DNA of 64,000 nucleotides. It comes from Mauremys mutica (taxonomy: Eukaryota > Chordata > Testudines > Geoemydidae). The stretch lies in NCBI RefSeq assembly GCF_020497125.1, contig NC_059081.1:14727105-14791104 (forward strand). The letters are read 5' to 3'. A program made the translations under genes and the position numbers. The notes below the pieces were generated by a model that was not told the origin of the DNA, searched no databases, and saw nothing but the letters and a program-made list of their open reading frames with translations. Shown here one piece after another: positions 10,952 through 22,673 of this stretch. The first letter of the stretch is position 1. Each line of letters begins with the position of its first letter.

Positions 10952-11007
10952 ATAGTGTGACAGATTGTTGTTACCAATTTGCCTGAGGCGTCAGGTGATT
11001 AGGCTGA
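10952..11007 (+). repeat. Unidentified repeat, copy 2
   Basis: Partner of 8400-8455 in direct orientation, 2.5 kb away. Similarity starts at 'catagtgt' and stops after 'aggctga'. Confidence 0.6.
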
Positions 11008-12645
11008 TTTCAACAGGGCATCGGTAACTAGGTTGGAGGCCTCTTTGCTTCAGCTAGCCTCCTTGTTAACAATATCAGGTAAAATCTTGGCTCTATTGCA
11101 GTCAATGGGAGTTCTGCCACTGACTGGATTAGGGCCAGGATTTCACCCACTTTATTTAAACCAGTCCTCTACAGGAAAAGGGATTCACACTTTGACAGTG
11201 CTTGGACTCCTTCCAAGTTCAGGCCCAGATCTATAGAAGTACAGAGCCAGAGAATTGTTTTATCGATTCAAATGGGGCTACTTACAGAGTATGGTACTGC
11301 TCAACTTGTGTCAGAGTGAGGGAACAGGGGCCTTGAATTGCCACCTGTTGTGAAACTGACAGTCATGGATGGTAGTCTTATTACCTGTAATACAAATAAA
11401 TATTCTCACTCCTCACTATGCTCTACAATTAGAGCATTTATTATAAATGTGTATAGCTGTAATCCTCTGATACAAATCACTGGGGAGACACTTTCATCTC
11501 ACTTCTAAATGTGAAAATAGTACCATTTTTGAGTTGAGATGGATTCACTTGAGGAATGTAATGAGGAAAAATCCAGATTTGTTCACGAATGCATATCCCA
11601 CAGTCAGTCCTCCACTTCAGATGCAAGATGGAATATTTCTTTAGTTTTATGAACTATCAGTATAATAAATGCTTTTATTCCTTTGCTGTTCCCTATACAA
11701 ACTGAGTAATGCCCTTTCCTTCTCTTGTATAGCACTGCAGATGTGCTGTTATGCCTTATTGCTACATTAGCTGTATTTCATTGTAGCTCAGTCGTCACTG
11801 CCTCTCTGAGATGGGCCTGCATTTTTGTCCCTCTGTTTGCCAACTGCATTGATTTTCATAGTTATACCATATTTTATGCTTCTTAATGAATTCCTGTCCA
11901 CTGCTCCCATATCTAAATCAATGTTTTTAATTCCTTAAGAACTCATCAGTAAGGATGGCTGTAACATTTATTTTTGACAGTTGTCTTTTTGCTTGATGCT
12001 GAAGCAGTTTGCCATGACTGTTCCCTTCAGGTTGTGCATGATCATTTCTTTTATATGGCTGGAATCTATAATGATTCACTATGGTCAAATCAAGGCAAAT
12101 GCTGTTTCAATTTTTTATTTTCATCTGAAAACTTTTAGGACTGCAGCATTAACAAAATGACAGATAAGCTGCTTATTTGAAAAGTCATGTAACCTTTTTT
12201 CCAATCACTATTTAACTCATTGTGGAATTTGCCATGTTCTTAATATGTAACCGTTTTCAATGCAACAGTGATGGGAACAGAGCATCTGAAGATTAATGTT
12301 CTTGGCATCACAGAATAGAATTAATCAATGAAATGGCATTTATAGCATAGCCTGTTAAATTCCAAAAGTTGTCAGATGACACTTTCAGGTTTGAAACAGG
12401 AAGAGACAACTTCAATTTCTTCTCTTACTGCCGGAGAATGTGGCTTAATTATGAACAAAAATACTTCACAAATGAACTGTACTCAGGACTTCCTTGGACA
12501 GCAAACTGTACAGGATATGTTGCATTAAGGGCTTTCCATCTGTTGTCTTACATTGGCTGAAAGATTTGGGTTGAAATCCTGGCTAACCCATTGAAATCAA
12601 TGGGAATTAATCAATTAACATCAATGAGGTGAAGATTTCACCCCA
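11008..12645. other. Unassigned AT-rich spacer
   Basis: No gene recognised. The only recurrent element is the short 'caatggga...ggccaggatttcaccc' motif at 11101-11149 and a related one at 12568-12644 (see findings). Confidence 0.5.
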
Positions 12646-12658
12646 TATGCAGTAATAG

Positions 12659-12826
12659 GGGGAGGGATAGCTCAGTGGTTTGAGCATTGGCCTGTTAAAC
12701 CCAGGCTTGTGAGCTCAATCCTTGAGGGGGCTGTTTGGGGATTTAGTTGGGGATTGGCCCTACTTTGAGCAGGGGTTTGGACTAGATCTCCTGAGGTCCC
12801 TTCCAACCTTGATATTCCATTAATTG
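12659..12826 (+). mobile_element. tRNA-derived turtle SINE with CR1-like tail
   Basis: The head 'gagggatagctcagtggttt' carries an RNA polymerase III A box (12668-12678) and 'gtgagctcaatcc' a B box (12709-12721). The layout is that of the cryptodiran tRNA-related SINE. The 3' half is the reverse complement of the CR1 end at 18545-18640 (shared 'ctgaggtcccttccaac' and 'gattggccct/gattggtccc'), so it borrows the LINE tail. Target duplications of 13 bp with one mismatch flank it: tatgcagtaatag (12646-12658) and tatgcagtagtag (12827-12839). It is a SINE copy, not a functional tRNA gene. Confidence 0.9.
12668..12721 (+). promoter_or_regulatory. Pol III internal promoter (A and B boxes)
   Basis: A box tagctcagtgg at 12668-12678. 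B box gtgagctcaatcc at 12709-12721, one substitution from the usual ggttcgaatcc type. The 30-nt spacing is normal for tRNA-derived SINEs. Confidence 0.7.
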
Positions 12827-12839
12827 TATGCAGTAGTAG

Positions 12840-13830
12840 GTGTATTGTATCCATGCAGATAACTGGTGCACTGGCTGTTGAAGAAAGGCACATGAAGTGA
12901 TTCTGAGACCCTGGATTTGTGTGCAGATCTGGGTTGCTGAGAGCAGAATATATATTTGAAGAGCTTGCAAACAAAACCCTGTATAGTTTTCCATTGGCCT
13001 GGGTGGAGTTCCATTCCTGTGAGCAGTTGAAATGAAGACAATACATGGTGTCAGAAGTAAAAACTAACTATGGCATTCATGCAAAAGAAGGCAAAAATAT
13101 AACGTATGGACTTTGAAACTGGAAGTATTGTAGAGAACTGGACTAGGTGGAAGGAGTTAATGGAGCTGATCTTTGAAGGCAGATAAGTGGCCTACAGCAC
13201 AAAACACTCTCATTTTCTAATCTGTATTGGGCAAAAAGGCATGGATCTCAAGTGGCAAGATCACTGAAGCAGTGAGGAAAAATTCAGACAGGCTATTTGA
13301 ATTATGTGAGGCCTATTGCTTTCCAAAGAAAAACACCTCCATACAAAGAAATTCACTGTGAGAAATCAGTGACCTATGGCAATGACTGAGTAACCTAGCT
13401 ACAGCTGAAAAGACTGTACTTTCACTGAGGGAGGTGATGTGCTGAAGGATAAGAAGTAAGTTGTCCTCCAATAATTTCTTAACACTAAAAAAAGCCATTA
13501 GGCTAGCCACAGCACACAAGACTTCCACAGAGCTAATGAAAGTACTCACGATTACTAGTCTCTGTGCGTATGGCAGAACAGGTACAACCAGCAATCAGAC
13601 ATGCTCATAACGAGATCAGGGTGCAACAGCAGAGCGCCAGCCTCGTGCAACTTTAAAAGAGAAGCATACAGCAAAGATCTGCAACAGATTTGCATGCTAC
13701 AATTCGCAACAAGAGGAATGTCCACCGGGGGGGAGGAGATATGCATGAAGTGCCACAAAGCAAACCATTTTGCATGAGCATTGCAAACAGAAAAGTAGAG
13801 GGCAAACAGTGCATGCAGCGGAACACCTCT
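12840..13830 (+). mobile_element. Ty3/Gypsy retrotransposon 5' end, decayed
   Basis: A possible LTR 3' part (about 12840-13045) is followed by 'tggtgtcagaagt' (13048-13060). That has the form and position of a primer-binding site just downstream of an LTR. After it comes a decayed gag. No protease, polymerase or second LTR follows; the sequence changes character after about 13990. The LTR start is not defined. Confidence 0.55.
13100..13790 (+). pseudogene. Ty3/Gypsy gag relic with near-intact zinc knuckle
   Basis: In the plus strand, 13105-13185 reads a gag N-terminal-like stretch (NW.RWKELMEL). 13311-13337 reads AYCFPKKNT, matching the FEAYC.PKKN motif of Gypsy gag. 13742-13768 reads CMKCHKANH, the first part of a CX2CX4HX4C nucleocapsid zinc knuckle. 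A stop (13775) and a one-base shift then disrupt the final cysteine. Motifs lie in the expected order over about 650 nt but in changing frames. The minus-strand frames at 13313-13758 are shadows. Gag would form the particle shell of the retrotransposon. Confidence 0.65.
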
Positions 13831-13932
13831 GCACCGCTTTCTCTTTGGCTTACAAAACAGAATGAGAGAAAGGATAGTTACATATGTTTTATCGTTATCT
13901 TAACAAGACACCAGGGCACAAGTAAACTGCAT

Positions 13933-13988
13933 TCCGAGATAGAAGCTAAGAAAAGCTAAGAAAAGTCCGAGATAGAAGCTAAGAAAAG
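13933..13988 (+). repeat. Short tandem duplication
   Basis: A 23-bp unit starting 'tccgagatagaagc' occurs at 13933-13955 and 13966-13988, separated by a 10-bp partial copy (ctaagaaaag). Recent slippage or duplication is likely, since the units are identical. Confidence 0.85.
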
Positions 13989-13994
13989 TCTAGT

Positions 13995-15290
13995 CCATTA
14001 CTATGACACAACATCCTGTTAGTCTTGCTGATGCAGGTGATATTGAGGGCATCCACTCTGCCTAGTGGGGAAATGTAATGTTAAATGCAGGTACAAGGAA
14101 AAAGTCACTCTAGATTTCTATATGTAATTGGGGTCTGAATGAGCTCTCCCTTGACACCTAAGGCTGCACTTGTGGGGAAGACTTCAGGAGCTGTGTTTGG
14201 ATAGACATGCTTACTCTGCCTACGTGCGCAGCATGATATTGCTCTGTCAAAAATGATCAATTTTAGCCAGTTTGGGTTACAAATCACTCTAGTATTTGAA
14301 TTCAAGGATAATGAGATGTTATCTATATTGGATGGCCTAGAGGGCAGCAGAACTCTGATTAGCCTCCCTGATTGAGCTTCACCCTCCACTGAACCTCACC
14401 GCTAAGCAGGGATGACAAATCCCAGTCAAGGTAAGTGGGTGGGGACTCTGCCTAAGTAGTCCTAGACATCTTACAACCTGCCCCTCTCCAGTGTTTAATG
14501 ACAAAGCTGATTTGACTCAAGAATCCTTGTTTCCAGTTAGGGGAGCTCTAGGAATCTCCCACTGCTCAGCAGGTCGAGGGGCTAAGCCCCAAACCTAGTG
14601 TGGGAACAGTGAAAGGCAACACAAACTGCCCTGGCAGCGAGGTCCCCCTCTACCTGCTAAAATGACTGAGAGCGGGGTTAAGGGGTGAAGCATCTGAATG
14701 TGACATTTGCAGCAGTGGCCAGCGGTGACAGCAGAGCTGGACTGCGGTAGCAGCTGAGGGACGGCGACAGTGACAGCAGCAACTGAGCCAGTTGTACAGG
14801 CAGCAGAGGCATTGCTCAAGCCTTCCCCCTCTCTTCCCTCCCCCCATGAGCACACCTCTGAACTGTCTTCACCAACCAAGGGGTGCCAGAGAGGGGAGTG
14901 GTGTGTTATCGGACGTTTGTTTGTTTGGACTTTCACACTGCAAGGCAAGACTGAGGCAAAGGACACTCCCCCAACATGCTGTGGGAGGGGGTGTTTGCCT
15001 GCGGTCACATGCTTTTGAATTGTTTTCCCAAATTAATGTTGGGTCCCCTTTTAAAATTTCCCCCTCCCCATATACAGACTCAGGGCTTGCCAGAGGGAAA
15101 GTATTGCCTCGTAGAGGCACCTGGGATGGTGTTGGGTTGCAAAAGGTGGTCCTTCCTATTAAGGGAACCCCCTGGACATTTAACCTGGCTTATGTTGCTG
15201 CTGACTCCACTTTGCAGAAGGGTTACTTATGTAACGAACACACCAGCCAATATTGGGACTGGCAGCTTTAAACTCACTAAACTTTGATAA
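13995..15290. other. Unassigned region, possible old LTR
   Basis: 14590-15020 is GC-richer with open frames on both strands, a composition effect. 15055-15230 includes 'actcagggcttgccagaggg', 'ggaaccccctgga' and 'ttgttgctgctgactccact' with 'gcagaagggtta'. This reminds me of an LTR 3' part seen in turtles, but I cannot define ends. Confidence 0.3.
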
Positions 15291-15475
15291 AGCCTAATGG
15301 CAGTGGAATCTACAAAAAAGACTTCTTCACAGTAGAGGAAATTAAGAGAAGATTTCCTGACTTGTTTGAAGGCATAGTGGGCCTTTGGCTTTCTGCCCTG
15401 GGCCCCAAGAGTCTAATGCCAGCCATGCTTGGCAGAACCCCCAGGGGAACCCAGACCCCTGGATGAGAACCACTG
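15291..15475. mobile_element. Possible hAT element right end
   Basis: The segment ends with 'gatgagaaccactg' (about 15461-15474), the inverted form of the CAGTGGTTCTCA hAT terminus. It is preceded by 'ccccaggggaacccagaccc', which I recall from hAT copies. The matching left end was not located, so the start is arbitrary. Confidence 0.4.
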
Positions 15476-15479
15476 TGTT

Positions 15480-17335
15480 TAACAACATCTTAAAAGTGTT
15501 TACATATTGGAGTAACTGCTCCTTCAGGTTTTAGTGAATTATTCCAAGATCTAATTTTGACTAAGTCACCTCTATAAAATCTCTTCCAGCAATCTGAAGT
15601 CACAAAAATGGGTTATCATCCTCACTGATGGTTTTTATTTATTTTTTTCCATCCCACAAATCTTCATGTCAGTTGCCTTTTTTTCCCCCCTCAAAGCAAT
15701 TTCTACTGCAGGCATGCACAGTCTTTTATCAGAATCTCAACTGCTGTAATCTTTGTATGAGAGACATGAAAGGAACTATTTGGACTTGTTGTCCATGTTT
15801 CAGCTCATTTCAAGAGTTCTGGTTTTGTGCCCAGAATGACATCCAGAATTCAGAACTCTTTAATTTGTCATCTTTCTTGTATGTGGAACATTGCAAGGTG
15901 CTAGACAAAAAATAAAGTCTAAAAGATATTGCCATGCAGATGCACACCTACACTAAGGGGCTATATAACCATTCTGACTGATGCAAAGTTTCATGCATTA
16001 CATTCCTGTATGCCATTATGCAAACTCCCAAACTAGACCGCACTAATGACTATAATAAAAGAATTAACTACCATGGCTATAAAATAAATTACCATTTAAA
16101 ATTATATTCTTTAAAGATACTATTGATGGGGAAAATCCCCTGACTCAGACGTCTCACAGTGCCATATCTCTGATCAAAGAAATAAAAGCAGTCATTTAGT
16201 TCTTTTTATTCAATAATTCCAAGGCAAAATTATGCAGTCTTTGGGCTGCACAAGCTTACACCTTAACACAGTGTCAAGTTTTTGATACCATTATTTATTT
16301 ATGAAACGACTATTGTAAGGGCTTAGAAGCAAGAGCTTATCCTTTTTGCATATTTGTAGTGGGTGAAAAATTTGCATAGCATGCTACAGTACACTTATTT
16401 GGTAGCTGGCTCTTTTGTTTCTTTGGCAGGAAGCTAATATCTCATTCCAACAGTTCTCTTTTCAAATATTTATTTATGAATCCTCCTTAGTTTGCAAATA
16501 GTCTTGATTTGCATTAAGTAACTACTATACTATGGAAAAAGTGATGCAAATAACAAAGATTTGAATGAAACTCTCAAAAGCAAGAAAATGTAACATTAAA
16601 GCCAAAGTCCCTCCTTAGCTAGGCTAAGCTAATGTAGAGCGTAATATTTCTTCCACTGGGGAGAGGATTAGGCCCATGGTTTGTAACATCACCTCAGTGT
16701 TGTGGTACCTGATACATGAATGAACTCTATGAACAATTGATACACTTTCCCCCCCCCAATTTCCCTCATTCAACCATCAGTGTTTAAGATCATGTTCTGA
16801 CAATGGTCATAGCTGAGAAAAGCGAGATGAATTCCCATCATAAGTGTCAGTGGAATAACAAGATCAAGGCTGCGAGGATTTAGGATTTTGCATTTTAGCG
16901 CAAAAAAAAAAATCTTCTTTCCAGAACACGATTAGTTATGTGGGGCAGATTTGGTCCAGTCCTTATTGTGGATGAATAGATGAGGTATGGAGTACACAGG
17001 GGGAAATCTACTTGCAAAGGATCCTGTTCTATCCATCCTGTAAGAATGATCCTCCCTAAAAGTTAAGTTTGAACATTCTGAACTAGGTGCTAGTTCATTG
17101 CATTGGCTAAATTGATTAGTCCCCCCCTCCCTAAATAAATAAATAAATAAAATAAATGTAAGAGCCCTGAGGCAGAGAAGTCTCTGTTTTGGATGGCCTA
17201 GCTATGGATGGCTCAAGTCTTCCGAAAGTAGACCCCCTCTTCTTCTAGAAACTTTCAAAGGTGTAGGAGGAAGGTTCATTACCTCCTAGACATTTTAATA
17301 GTGACAGCTGCGTCACAGCATAGTTATGTTTGCAT
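15480..17335. other. Unassigned AT-rich spacer
   Basis: It contains an (aaat)n microsatellite at about 17131-17156 and an A-run near 16902. No coding region or named repeat was seen. Confidence 0.5.
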
Positions 17336-17452
17336 AAGGGAACAAATTAAGGTTTCTTGCCTTTTCCTGAGGTAGTTTGTGCTGACCATTGTTAAGATAC
17401 TGGACTAGATGGATCACTAGTCTCAACCAGTATCTGTTCCTGTGTTCCTATT
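17336..17452 (+). mobile_element. CR1 LINE 3' tail fragment
   Basis: 'cttgccttttcctgaggtag' followed by 'gctgaccattgttaagatac', 'tggactagatggatcactag' and 'cagtatctgttcctgtgttc' is the terminal CR1 3' UTR, ending in a ttccta-type repeat. Compare the tail at 800-865. Confidence 0.75.
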
Positions 17453-17454
17453 TG

Positions 17455-18540
17455 CCTCATTCCTCTGAATGCTTGACATGTCATTAGACACTGTGTTGCA
17501 TGAATCCTTTGTCCCTGAGTGCACACCAGCAAGTATGGACTCAAAGAATAACTTTGCTAGATAGTACAAAAATCAGTACTGTCTAGTGATAATTGGCAAC
17601 ACTAAAGCAGCCAATCGCTCAGTTCAGGGTCTGCTGCCCTCAGGAGTCAGAAGTGGACTCCTAGTTTGGTTGTGATTCTCTAGCTTTGCCTGGTCTGCTT
17701 AAATAAGGACTTCCTTTTATCTTAGTACACTCTTGAGTATCTCAGCTCCAGAATTATAAAAGGCCAATGTGGCAAGAGGAAGAGTGTAGTGGTACAGTGA
17801 TGCTGAAGAATGGATGAGATAGCTAGGGTGAGTGCCAGTGCACTTGCACCCTAAAAGATACTTACTACAGGATTTGTGGGAGCAATCGTTCTACCCTGGT
17901 TAATCACCACCCTAAAGATGTAGGATGGAGGAGATGGGCCACTATCTGAATTTACAGGAGTGGGGGTTGTGACAAGTCCCTCCCCAGGGTGCAACCTGGA
18001 ACTGGGCTTCCTTCTTTCTTGCCTGGGACCAGCGCACCCTCCCCCTTCAGTCTTTATTCCTTAGGTATTCTCTTGTGTGGGGAGTGTGATCTAGTCATGA
18101 TGTCACTTCCCCCTTTATATTTTCTTCCAACTTGCTGGAAATATCTTTTGCTGTGACCTGAGTCAAACAGTCCCCATTGTGTAGTGCTATCTCTGAGAAG
18201 CTTATAATGTACTCAATTCCTGGAGCAATTCTTCTGAGTGTGAGTGTTTCCTCAATAAGCCATCAGCATTGTTTGGCCTTTTTATTGTTGTACCTGAAAG
18301 CCTGCTCGTGAGTGTTCTCAACATGTTTCAGTGGCACATACATAGCAGGGGACACACAGGCATAAGGATGGTTCATCACAGCGAAGACTCTAATGAAGAC
18401 GAGCACCTAAGGGGGCTACCCTACTGTTCTCCCTCTTGATCATATTTATGTCTATAAGGGAAAAGATCATCCACTGATGCAAAGGACAAAATGACAAGTC
18501 AAGGATTCTCTTCTCCCCATCACACCCCTGATGACCATTA
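17455..18540. other. Unassigned spacer
   Basis: No recognisable gene or repeat. Confidence 0.5.
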
Positions 18541-18542
18541 TC

Positions 18543-18797
18543 ATTGAATCATAGAATCACAGGGTTGGAAGGGACCTCAGGAGGACATCTAGTCCAACCC
18601 CCTGCTCAAAGCGGGACCAATCCCCAACTAAATCATCCCAGCCGGGGCTTTGTCAAGCCTGACCTTAAAGACCTCTAAGGATGGAGATTCCACCACCTCC
18701 CTAGTAACCCAGTCCAGTGCTTCACCACCCTCCTAGTGAAAAAGTTTTTCCTAATATCCAACCTAAACCTTCCCCACAAGCCCTCAGGATTTTTCTC
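18543..18797 (-). mobile_element. CR1 LINE 3' end
   Basis: On the minus strand this reads the CR1 3' terminal region, and on the plus strand 'gaatcatagaatcac', 'gggttggaagggacctcagg', 'tctagtccaaccccctgctc'. That is the canonical archosaur/turtle CR1 end. The 3' terminus is at the left (18543), and the 5' truncation is near 18797 (plus strand 'gtttttcctaatatccaacc'). It shares its last 90 bases with the SINE tail at 12.74-12.82 kb. Confidence 0.9.
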
Positions 18798-18799
18798 TA

Positions 18800-21700
18800 T
18801 TCATTTTTTAATATCTATTTAAGGATGGTATGAAAGAGATTGGGATGCTTCTCTGGATACTGCCTCACCTAGGGTTATCCTCCGAGTTTGAACTTGTGAC
18901 CTTTTCTGTTAAAAGTCTCATGCAAGGCTCAGTATCAGCAATGGAGACTTCCCTTAACTTCATTGAGAATTGGCTCTGTCCTGAGCCTCTGTTGGATGAG
19001 ATGAAGAAGTAAATTCCACATCCAGCAGCTCAATAGACTTTGTTAACCTATCAGCCACTAATGGGAGACAAAGACCCACACAGCACTAATCTAGGTTACT
19101 CTTATGTTGGGTCAATGGGGCAAAACCAGAAAGTCAATGATAAACATGGGGCTCTTTAATGATAAACCAGTTTACAGTGAGATTTCCAGGGCACTACAGG
19201 CTTTACTTCAGTCAATGTGCAGCATAGTGTACTTTAGAATTCATACCCCCTCTAGGGTGCATTGCATCGCTGTATAGACAAGCCCACAAAAATCACAGGC
19301 ATAAACATGAATGTCATTGCTCATGTTCCTCAATATATTCTATGTAAACACAGGGCAGAAGCTGTAATAACCATGGTATCTAACCACTCCTCTACATCAG
19401 GGAGTTTCAATGGGCAAAATTCCCAGAACTAAGGATCTTAAGCCTGTGCCATTTGCTCTCTTAAATTCTCACAGTAATACAAAACTGACTCCAAAGAATT
19501 GAGGCAGCAAACACATGATCTCACCTGTTAGCATTTCTACAATACTCCCCTCCCTTCTTTTTTGGGGGGGAATTAACTATAATCCACCCTGATACATCTT
19601 TGATACGAAGCACACCTGGACTCACAGGACCGGCAAGCTTTTATTTCCCTGAAGTCAAACTAAAATTGTTCTGTGAGGTTTCCTGCCATTAGCGTCTTAT
19701 CTTTCAGACACACACAGGCAGCCGTCTGCCTAGGACACAGTTTGTTTTTAATCACTAAACCCCAGGAATAGCAGTCTGGTGTGAGGAACAGTTGTCCAAA
19801 GGAAATGAGGACACCATCTTGGCAAAATAGTCTCTACAAATGAAAATGAACTTTTCAGTCTCATTTTCCTATTGAAGCAAAATAAAGAGCCAGTTAGCAT
19901 ATTGGGGTACTCGATTACTTCCTCAGGATTCATCACATGATTTTTGACATAATTTTGGCTAGTGAACAAAATAAATTGAATTGAGAAAGTCTCTTTATGA
20001 GAAAAGACTGCTTCTAAAGAGTAAAAACTGAAGTGCATATTTCCCTGCACTCCCAGCATCTGCCCAAGGGAATTCTGCAAACTAAAGAGTAATATGCTCT
20101 TCTCTCTGCATTAGCTTGATCCTTTCCCTTGTCTAAAGGTCAGTAGGAGCTGGTAAAGACAGGCGTCAAGGCGGAACCATCTTTGAGGGAGCCATGAAGC
20201 AACAAATGAGTGCAACTTGCCTCCTGAATATCTTGGGATATCTGTGGGCTTAGGAAATGGATTTTTTGCTTCCAATTGTGGGGAAACATGATCTCTGATG
20301 AAAGAAGAAACTCCAGGGATTAGATCCTTAACTGATATGACTGAGTAGAGACTCCCCTGAAGTCTATCTGTTTATAACAAATGAGGATCTGGCCCAGTAC
20401 ATTGTAACTTTAATTTCTTTTGCCTCACAAAGTTATTCTCATACAAAGAACAGTTGGGTTCTATAAATTCACCTAGTTGTGAAGTGGCATTACTATTTAC
20501 ACAATATGTATTTTAATTATCTCTGGGTTTGGTTGAATAAATAAAATGTAATTAAAACACATCAATTGTTTGCAAAGGCTATAATATTCTTGTGTAGCCG
20601 GCCAGGAATAGCATTTTTGAGCAATTCCATGATTCATCTTATACGCTGTTGTTGAACTAAATATTTTTGAGATATACAAGTATGCTATCCATTATCAGCA
20701 CACATTGATGTAGCTAACATTGAACTGGTACTGGTATGTTTGTGCTTTCCAATAGCTAAATTTCATGAGGGTTAGTTTATTTTCAACTTTATAAATCACT
20801 GCACCACTTATGAATGTGGGACTAATTGCACTGGCTGGATATACATGTAGAGCTGAAAGGAGCACCTTCTCTACACACCTCTGCTAATACAATTTGTTCC
20901 AACTTGAAAGCATTATTCCAGATCTGGGTCCAGATAATGCCAACTGTGCTGATTAGAGTACTGAAGGTACCCAAATGGGGAGTATGAGAAGAACACTGGT
21001 TTTGTCACCAAACACCAAATTTGAGCCCAGTGGCACATTCCTAAAACATTTTACACTACTTTGTCAGGAATAATGCCACTTGGAATTACTGCATATCTAC
21101 ACTAATAAAACTCAGATCTGAATTGTTAATACATCTTTAATTTTTAATATACATCAACCTCCTTATTAGAGAGGGTCACAACTTTTTGAAGAAACAATTT
21201 TCATTTCTTTATGTATAAAGACATGCATATACATCTATGGGATGAGTACTGAAGTATATGAGGGTACTGTTGCAAGAGAAGTAGCATTAAGATAAGGTTT
21301 ACATTTAGTTTAGAATGCTGCATGGTCATTTTTATTTCATCCAAGATTGAGTTCCAAAGTCTTGGCCAAACTTCTGTGGGCATAAGTTTTACATGTCATC
21401 CCCTCCCCCCAGTGTCAACCTAGCCCCTAGCATCATTCTTTAATACTAAGTGTTTCTATTTCCCCTTCTAGTATCCACAGGGGATTTAACATGTTAGCAC
21501 AAAAACAGAGGGTTAGATTTAGCTCTTATTAGTGACTTAGTTATCCAGTATGATGGTTGGGTTTATTTTGAAATACAAAATATGAAATGCTCTTATTTTT
21601 GTGTTATAAAATCAATAAAGAAGCAATTTCAAGGACCTCCTAAAGTGCTGGAGTGCAAGAAGAGAGCTATTTAATGCCCGCCTTTCTTCAGTGTGAGTCC

Positions 21701-22670
21701 AAGAGGTTTCATCTCCATCTCTTTGCCTGTCACTCTTCAAGCTGTTTTTTGCCATAGTGAATGTGACTCCTTCCATCTGAGTCCACTTGGGAAGAGCAAC
21801 TGCCTCCTTGATCCACAATCCATTGTCCCTTCGTGTAAAAGTGTCTGCTATTCCAAATTACGATATAAGTAGCTTGAATGCTGCGTAAGAGGAACAAATA
21901 TGATACTGAGGAAAGTACAGTAGTCTCTGTTGCCAAAATGCCCCTCCCATTTCCTGGACACCTAGAGGCCAAAAGGTGGAAGAACTGGTGCAGTTTTACT
22001 GTATAAGGGGGAAGCTAAGGAAACTCCCTGAACTGGTCTACGTATCCTTGGCGTACCATAGAGCTGTGCTCCTCAGATGCTCTAGCTATGGTAGCATGCA
22101 ATTGTACATGCGGAATTGGTCCCTGAAAATAAGGCTCTTAGTGTGAAATGGTGATCACATAATATGTATAAGCCATCTGTTTTCATGCTACCAAATTGTT
22201 CCTAGAATTCAGTTAGCAGGTCAGTGGTTGTTTAAAGCCTTGGGCCAAATTGTGCTTTAAAGAAACACACACTAATCCTTGGGGCTGCAGGACGCAGTTT
22301 GGCCCAGGCCTTACGTTTGCATTCTAATCACTGCTGGTCCCATTTTTTAAAATAGCAATAGTATCTTTCAAGGAAAGAAGTTATTTGGTTGACTGCTAAG
22401 GTAATTGAAAAATAAAGACTCTTCATGCCTTACAACACATCCAAAATGTGCACTTGGAAACTTGCACAAGTTGTCTAAGAAAACAACACATGACAATAAC
22501 ATGTCCAAACGATTAGCATTCCAAAGCACCATTTAAGGTTAACGGGGCACTTTGTTACAAGGAAACCCTGTAGCCTACTATGAGAGAGAATTGGGGATGG
22601 GGATGTCAGCTAATGAAAAGCTGATAACTATCAGAACTATGGTACTCATCTTAAAACCCTTACTCAGGTG
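18800..22670. other. Unassigned AT-rich region
   Basis: Nearly 4 kb with no named repeat and no convincing exon. Frames of 60-110 codons occur on the minus strand (for example 19748-20080, 21612-21972), but show no domain, splice-site or codon-bias support that I can see. A weak copy of the recurrent 'caatggg' motif lies near 20355-20400. Confidence 0.45.
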
Positions 22671-22673
22671 AGT

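Noticed and set aside
12659..12730. Functional tRNA gene
   Set aside because: A and B boxes are present, but the arms do not form a good cloverleaf, and the unit continues into a CR1-like tail with target duplications, so it is a SINE.
14595..15271. Overlapping frames of 137 and 159 codons as coding
   Set aside because: They lie on opposite strands in a GC-richer patch with CAG-type low complexity, and no family is recognisable.
21612..21972. Minus-strand frames as a processed pseudogene
   Set aside because: They give no recognisable protein and have no poly(A) tail or target duplication.
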